Positions 43,019-46,705 of a stretch of DNA of 46,705 bases are shown in pieces. Source of the stretch: Nonomuraea spiralis. Lineage in GTDB: Bacteria; Actinomycetota; Actinomycetes; Streptosporangiales; Streptosporangiaceae. Numbering within the stretch: position 1 is the first letter of the stretch; every line of letters begins with the position of its first letter. The stretch is taken from the NCBI RefSeq assembly GCF_014648435.1, contig NZ_BMRC01000052.1, positions 1-46,705 on the forward strand, read 5' to 3'. A program made the translations under genes and the position numbers. Below the pieces are notes generated by a model. That model worked only from the letters and a program-made list of their open reading frames with translations. It did no database searches and had not been told where the DNA came from.

Positions 43019-43762
43019 GTGGTCAGCGCGCTTGCCCAGCCGGTAAAACCTGCCGAACAAGTTCTTGTCGATCTTGACGTGCCGGCTTGCCCGGAGATGG
43101 TGCAGGCGATCTCGGCGTCACACACGGTCGAGACACATCAGCTTCGAGAAAGCCTGGAACGTCGCGCGGCCGACCAGCGGTTACGCGATGAGATGGCCCG
43201 GTACGACTTCAGCGGAGAAAGGTATCAACAGTTCGAGAACGAGTTGGCCCGCTACGGCATGTCAGTGCTTCGTGGCTGGATGTACACCGGAAACATCTTC
43301 AAGCTCACCGCCACTCGCAAACTCTTCCTGGCCCCCACCGATGCGGAACTCGAAGAGCTTTACCGCGACTCAGCTGCCCGCGAGGAACTGGCCATCATGA
43401 AGTAGGTGGGAAGGCTCGCGCCACCTTCGTAGAGCCAGCCGCCCTCGACGAGTGCGCGCGGGCGGAACCGTGGAAGAGCGAGCGCGACAGTCATCATGCT
43501 GGACCCGGACGCCGGCATCACCGCCGACTTGGAGTCTCAGGCTTTGGGACGGATCCGCGTTCGTGATGATCTGCGCCGTGCCAGTGAACGCACCCGGGCG
43601 ATTGTCGCCCTCACCATCGACGGCTACAGCCAGGAGGAAATCGCCGAGCTGCTCGGCGAAGCCTCAGTCCGGGCAGTGGAGGGGGCGCTGTATCGGTGGA
43701 GAAAGATCGAACAGCAACACCTCCCCGAAGGAGGGATCCCTCGTGAACAGCACGGCCAATGA
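43019..43762 (+). pseudogene. Sigma-factor-like regulator gene broken by an internal inversion
   Basis: N-terminal part: MARYDFSGERYQQFENELAR, YGMSVLRGWMYTGNIFKLTA, ending AREELAIMK and a TAG at 43403. C-terminal part in the same frame from about 43499: LDPDAGITADLESQALGRIR, RTRAIVALTIDGYSQEEIAE, LLGEASVRAVEGALYRWRK, a region-4-like HTH. The 103 bp between are inverted in place; reading that segment's complement joins the halves as IMMTVALALPRFRPRALVEG, GWLYEGGASLPTYFM, LDPD without a stop. Full-length relatives known to me also have about 40 more residues after TYFM, so a deletion probably accompanied the inversion. As it stands two fragments are encoded. The first codon is uncertain (GTG 43019 or ATG 43097). 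Confidence 0.7.
43396..43498. other. 103-bp inverted segment bounded by CATG
   Basis: CATG occurs at both ends (43396-43399 and 43495-43498). Replacing the segment by its reverse complement restores an open frame through the sigma-like gene with sensible protein sequence. In the present orientation it introduces a TAG right after the left end. Confidence 0.7.
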
Positions 43763-44476
43763 GCCGTTCGAGGAGCTGATCGAGCGGTCCTCACTCGGCG
43801 CGACCGGTGCGCGTCAGCTTCGACAGCGCACCCCCCAGCTGAAACTGACGAGGTCCGGCGCATCCAAGAGCAACGAGCCGGACGACATGTAGGGCTGAGC
43901 GCAGAACAACGGCTGGCGGATCGACGTGAGCGTCTCCTCAATGCTGCGTACACCCTGTTCGCGAAGCCGCGCTTTGACGCCACCACCATCGAACGACTTT
44001 GTTCAGAGGCTCGCATCTCGAACAGGGCCTTCTACGAGTGCTTCGGTGGCCGCGAGGAATTGCTCCAGACTTTGTACGAGGTCGTCGTGGACGACACCCT
44101 CACCCAGGTCGCCAAAGCGATGGAAGAGGCTTCGGCACCTGAAGATCAGTTCGTTGACGGCATAAGGCGATACATCGAGTTCACCATGCAGGATTGGCGT
44201 CGGGTGCGCATCATGCATGTGGAAGCAGTTCGAGCCGGTTCCACCGGAGCGGCCCGGCGACAGGCGCTCAGGCGCTTCGCCGAGGTCTTTCACGAGGTTG
44301 TGATCAAGCTGCCGGGGAATCGCGCCGACGATCCGTACCTGTACGCCCTAGGGGTGCACGGTGTGCTCCACGAGCTCATCCTCGAGATGCTGGAAGCCGA
44401 GCGGCCACCTTCGACTGAACTGCTGGTCGGGACCGTCGTTCACATCTTTCTGGGAAGGGCTCGTACGGCCCCTTGA
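43743..44476 (+). pseudogene. TetR-family regulator gene with a -1 frameshift at a C6 run
   Basis: GTG 43743 follows GAAGGAGGG and reads NSTANEPFEELIERSSLGAT up to RQRTP, then stops 16 codons later in frame. A -1 shift at CCCCCC (43831-43836) continues as PAETDEVRRIQEQRAGRHVG, LSAEQRLADRRERLLNAAYT, LFAKPRFDATTIERLCSEAR, ISNRAFYECFGGREELLQ (TetR HTH) and a ligand domain to 44476. The corrected protein would be 244 aa. No other start exists for the HTH frame, so the gene is dead, carries a homopolymer error, or relies on slippage. It overlaps the sigma-like gene by 20 bp. Confidence 0.7.
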
Positions 44477-44567
44477 GCGTTGGCGACGGGCAGTCGACAT
44501 CACTGATGACCTTCCTCGAGAGAACCAGCAGCTCCGCCAGGAGCAGGGGCGAAACATCGGCCCCCCC

Positions 44568-46496
44568 TTATGCGTGGTCAGCGCGAGGTTTCCGAGCCGC
44601 AGGGATTGTGACGACGATCGTCCCAGCCGCCTTGTCGAGAAGTGATCGGCCGAGCGGCTTGTCCCAACGGGCCCACAGGAGAACAGCGATCCAGTAGAGC
44701 CAGATGAGCACGTAGCTGAATACCGACTCGAACGCGTCCATCAGCAGCACCGGCGCCACGAGTGGCAACGTGCGCAGGAACGCGACGACGTTTGACAGAC
44801 CGGACGCCGGCGGCGCGCCGAGCTCCACCACCTTGATGCGTGTGATTATTTTGCCGACGCTCTGCCCGCGGACCTTCAGCAGCACGAATTCATACACGAA
44901 ACACAATCCGAATATCACCGCCGGCATCAAAGCGGTTCCATCGGCGAGCAATGGGCCCAAGACGAGGTAGATGAGATAGCCGCACGTGACGGCGATCACG
45001 TAGTTCAGCGCAGCATCGATCAGCCGCGCAACCAGGCGTCGCCGCCACGGGGCAAGCCGTTGGAGAACCTCAAATGTGGGGAAGGCCGTGGGAGAAGCCG
45101 AAGCCTGTCCCGGCACCACCGCATCCGTCCCGGTCTCCACCACATTGGCTTCGACGTCCTTCGCTCTCGGCGGCCACACGAGAGCTCCGGAGGGTCGCAG
45201 GGAACTGATCGGCATGGGCTGCGTGGCCCGTACGGCGTCAGGCACTTCCACCGACACCTGGACCTCGATCGTGATCTCCCCAGCCGGTGCCGTCAGGGTC
45301 CCGATTCCCACCAGCCTGCCCGCAGCATCCCCGAAAACCTGGGCCGACAACACGCGATCGCGGACCTCCAACCGCAGCCACGGCACCGATGGCACCGCGG
45401 TGACCGCACAGGCCACAGGCGGCCCGTTCAGCGCCAGTTCGACCTTTTCGGACCAGGTCGAGAGGTCGATGCTGCCGAAGTCCACGAGTGGCGCCGTCGC
45501 ATGCGGTCTGGCTTCGGCGAGCAGCGCCTCAGCCGCGCGGGAGACTTGGCGGCTGTCGTCCTCGGCCAGCGTGCGCAACATCTGGCACGCGGTCAATGCC
45601 TGACCGAGATCCTCGCCCAACAGGCGCTCCCGAAGCTCGTGAACCACCCCGAACCGCGCCCCTGCGAGCGGGCTGTTCATGGCTTCGACAAGCACCGCGG
45701 GCACGGGTGTCGCCACCACCTGCGAGGCTCGGACGCGCGCCATGCGCACATCCCCCTGAGCACCGAAGATCCAAATATGCGGCGTCTGATGCGGGGTCGT
45801 CTTACGCACTTGATCCGCCACGTAGTCGAACAGTTCCCGAACCCCGATCCAGCCATCGCCGTCAAGGTCCGCATCCCCGGTGGCGAGTCCGTTGATCACG
45901 GCGGCGGTGAAGACAGACGGGCTGAGGTTCGTATCGGGAACCATGTCGCGTCCCTCGAAGGCGTACTCGATTGCGCTGGAGGCGGTGACCACCACGCGCC
46001 CTCTGTCCGATCCGGCGCGCTCCTGCCGGAGGAACGCTTCACCGACCGCCGCGTCCGCCGTGCCGCGAACGACCATTCCTCGGGGAAACGCACCGCCATA
46101 GCAACAGTCCAGGAAGAGCACGACACGCTGGGCACGGGTCTCCAGCATGAGCCGGCTGACGTACTCGGCTGACAGGCCGGTGGACGCGAGCCGGTCCGGA
46201 CGCGTGTCCGAAGCACTCAGGTAGAGCTCACCCGATGGGCTCTTGAGGCCGTGCCCTGAGAAATGCAACAACAGCAGGTCGTCTCTGGCGGCATCGACGA
46301 AGAAGTCCTCTATGGACAGGCGCAGCTCTTGAACGTTGGCATTTCGCCGTACTTGGACGTCGAATCCGCCGATGTTCTCGTCGCCAAGCACGTCGGCGAG
46401 CCCGATCGCGTCCTGGTTCGGCGCCAGCAAGGCCGCCAGGCCTGGATCGGAGTATTCGTCGTTGGCCACGATGAGGGCCCGGCGTGCACCAGACAT
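44568..46496 (-). CDS. Caspase-like (C14) protease with C-terminal RDD membrane domain
   Basis: 642 aa. The N-terminal 240 residues are a caspase/metacaspase domain: ALIVANDEY, LLLLHFSGHG (catalytic His82), VVLFLDCCYGGAFPRG (catalytic Cys132), VVVTASSAIEYAFEG, and an EF-hand-like DADLDGDGWIGVRELFDYV near 210. A middle region follows (helical repeats, then a beta-rich part). Residues about 480-630 are an RDD domain with several membrane spans (RRLVARLIDAALNYVIAVTC; VRGQSVGKIITRIKVVEL). The protease would thus be membrane-anchored facing the cytoplasm. Bacterial caspase homologues include regulated-death and anti-phage effectors; whether this is one is inference. The DLDGDG loop hints at calcium control. 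Confidence 0.88.
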   Translation of the reverse strand: MSGARRALIVANDEYSDPGLAALLAPNQDAIGLADVLGDENIGGFDVQVRRNANVQELRLSIEDFFVDAARDDLLLLHFSGHGLKSPSGELYLSASDTRPDRLASTGLSAEYVSRLMLETRAQRVVLFLDCCYGGAFPRGMVVRGTADAAVGEAFLRQERAGSDRGRVVVTASSAIEYAFEGRDMVPDTNLSPSVFTAAVINGLATGDADLDGDGWIGVRELFDYVADQVRKTTPHQTPHIWIFGAQGDVRMARVRASQVVATPVPAVLVEAMNSPLAGARFGVVHELRERLLGEDLGQALTACQMLRTLAEDDSRQVSRAAEALLAEARPHATAPLVDFGSIDLSTWSEKVELALNGPPVACAVTAVPSVPWLRLEVRDRVLSAQVFGDAAGRLVGIGTLTAPAGEITIEVQVSVEVPDAVRATQPMPISSLRPSGALVWPPRAKDVEANVVETGTDAVVPGQASASPTAFPTFEVLQRLAPWRRRLVARLIDAALNYVIAVTCGYLIYLVLGPLLADGTALMPAVIFGLCFVYEFVLLKVRGQSVGKIITRIKVVELGAPPASGLSNVVAFLRTLPLVAPVLLMDAFESVFSYVLIWLYWIAVLLWARWDKPLGRSLLDKAAGTIVVTIPAARKPRADHA

Positions 46497-46705
46497 GCCC
46501 AGCTACTTCATGGAGTGAGGGCGAACCCGCTGGTCCGCGGGTCGTTCTTGAGGTTCGAGATCCTGTCCGTCAGTTCCAGCGGTTACCGTCCGTTTCCAGT
46601 ACGCCTAGGCCGTGTTTCGAAAGATCACGTGTGAGGCGTGTCGGTGATCGTTGAACGAAGAGGTCTCCGGTAGTTGGTTCAACGACCAAGAAGAACGAAA
46701 CACCG
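46497..46705. other. Right-edge sequence, possible start of another insertion sequence
   Basis: The last 100 bp contain CTCCGGT near 46664 and end in ACACCG, which could form the two sides of a stem-loop cut by the window edge, an arrangement I associate with IS ends in streptomycetes. The evidence is thin; no coding sequence is visible. Confidence 0.25.

Noticed and set aside
43396..43498. Site-specific invertase (Hin/Gin-type) recombination sites
   Set aside because: Only a 4-bp palindrome is shared at the two ends; no 26-bp dix-type sites and no recombinase gene in the window.

Overview
The window is high-GC actinobacterial chromosome. Codon use is GC-rich, GTG starts and ATGA-type overlaps are frequent, and the family set (CX5R arsenate reductases, fused UreA-UreB, ECF and LuxR regulators) points to a soil actinomycete. 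Streptosporangiales (Nonomuraea-like) is my best guess, but no marker here proves it.

Layout. 1-4207 (minus strand): the start of a ferritin-like gene and a small acidic ORF, an SdhA-type flavoprotein, an LtrA-family membrane protein and a short ECF41/SigJ-like sigma factor. Three promoters with a TGTCACA -35 lie around it. 4531-12471 (plus): a large ATP-binding LuxR regulator, a secreted propeller-like protein, and a secreted three-part protein (beta-helix, CdtB-like nuclease, ricin-type lectin). 12633-14168: a divergent marR/nmrA pair with two operator palindromes. 14169-16870: a scarred zone with an IS3 remnant, an intact IS30 element and a broken mrr-like gene.

17151-30573 is an arsenic island. 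The plus-strand module is arsR, an arsM-GNAT fusion, arsC, arsR, acr3, arsC, with TCGATGAACATCGA-like boxes. The minus-strand module is a small Cys protein, an FAD oxidoreductase tipped by CCG at both ends, a small wing-helix-like protein, an MFS transporter, arsR, arsO, a four-CCG-repeat mini-protein and an M28 peptidase. It carries a different repeated box (TTAGAC-N4-GTCKAA). A fourth arsR is divergent from a second flavin monooxygenase. Together these would methylate, acetylate, reduce, oxidise, bind and export arsenicals. The Cys-rich and peptidase parts have no role known to me, and I consider them, with the fused toxin, the most promising undescribed parts.

31214-37750: an EF-hand protein, a urease operon (ureAB-ureC-ureF-ureG-ureD; no ureE) and pncA, both ammonia-releasing functions. 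37975-38016 is a relic copy of the ureA start. 38206-40518: a BisC-type molybdoenzyme. 40846-41481: an IS5 scar. 41497-46496: a YCII protein, two small membrane proteins, a sigma-like gene broken by a 103-bp in-place inversion, a frameshifted TetR gene, and a caspase-like protease with an RDD membrane domain.
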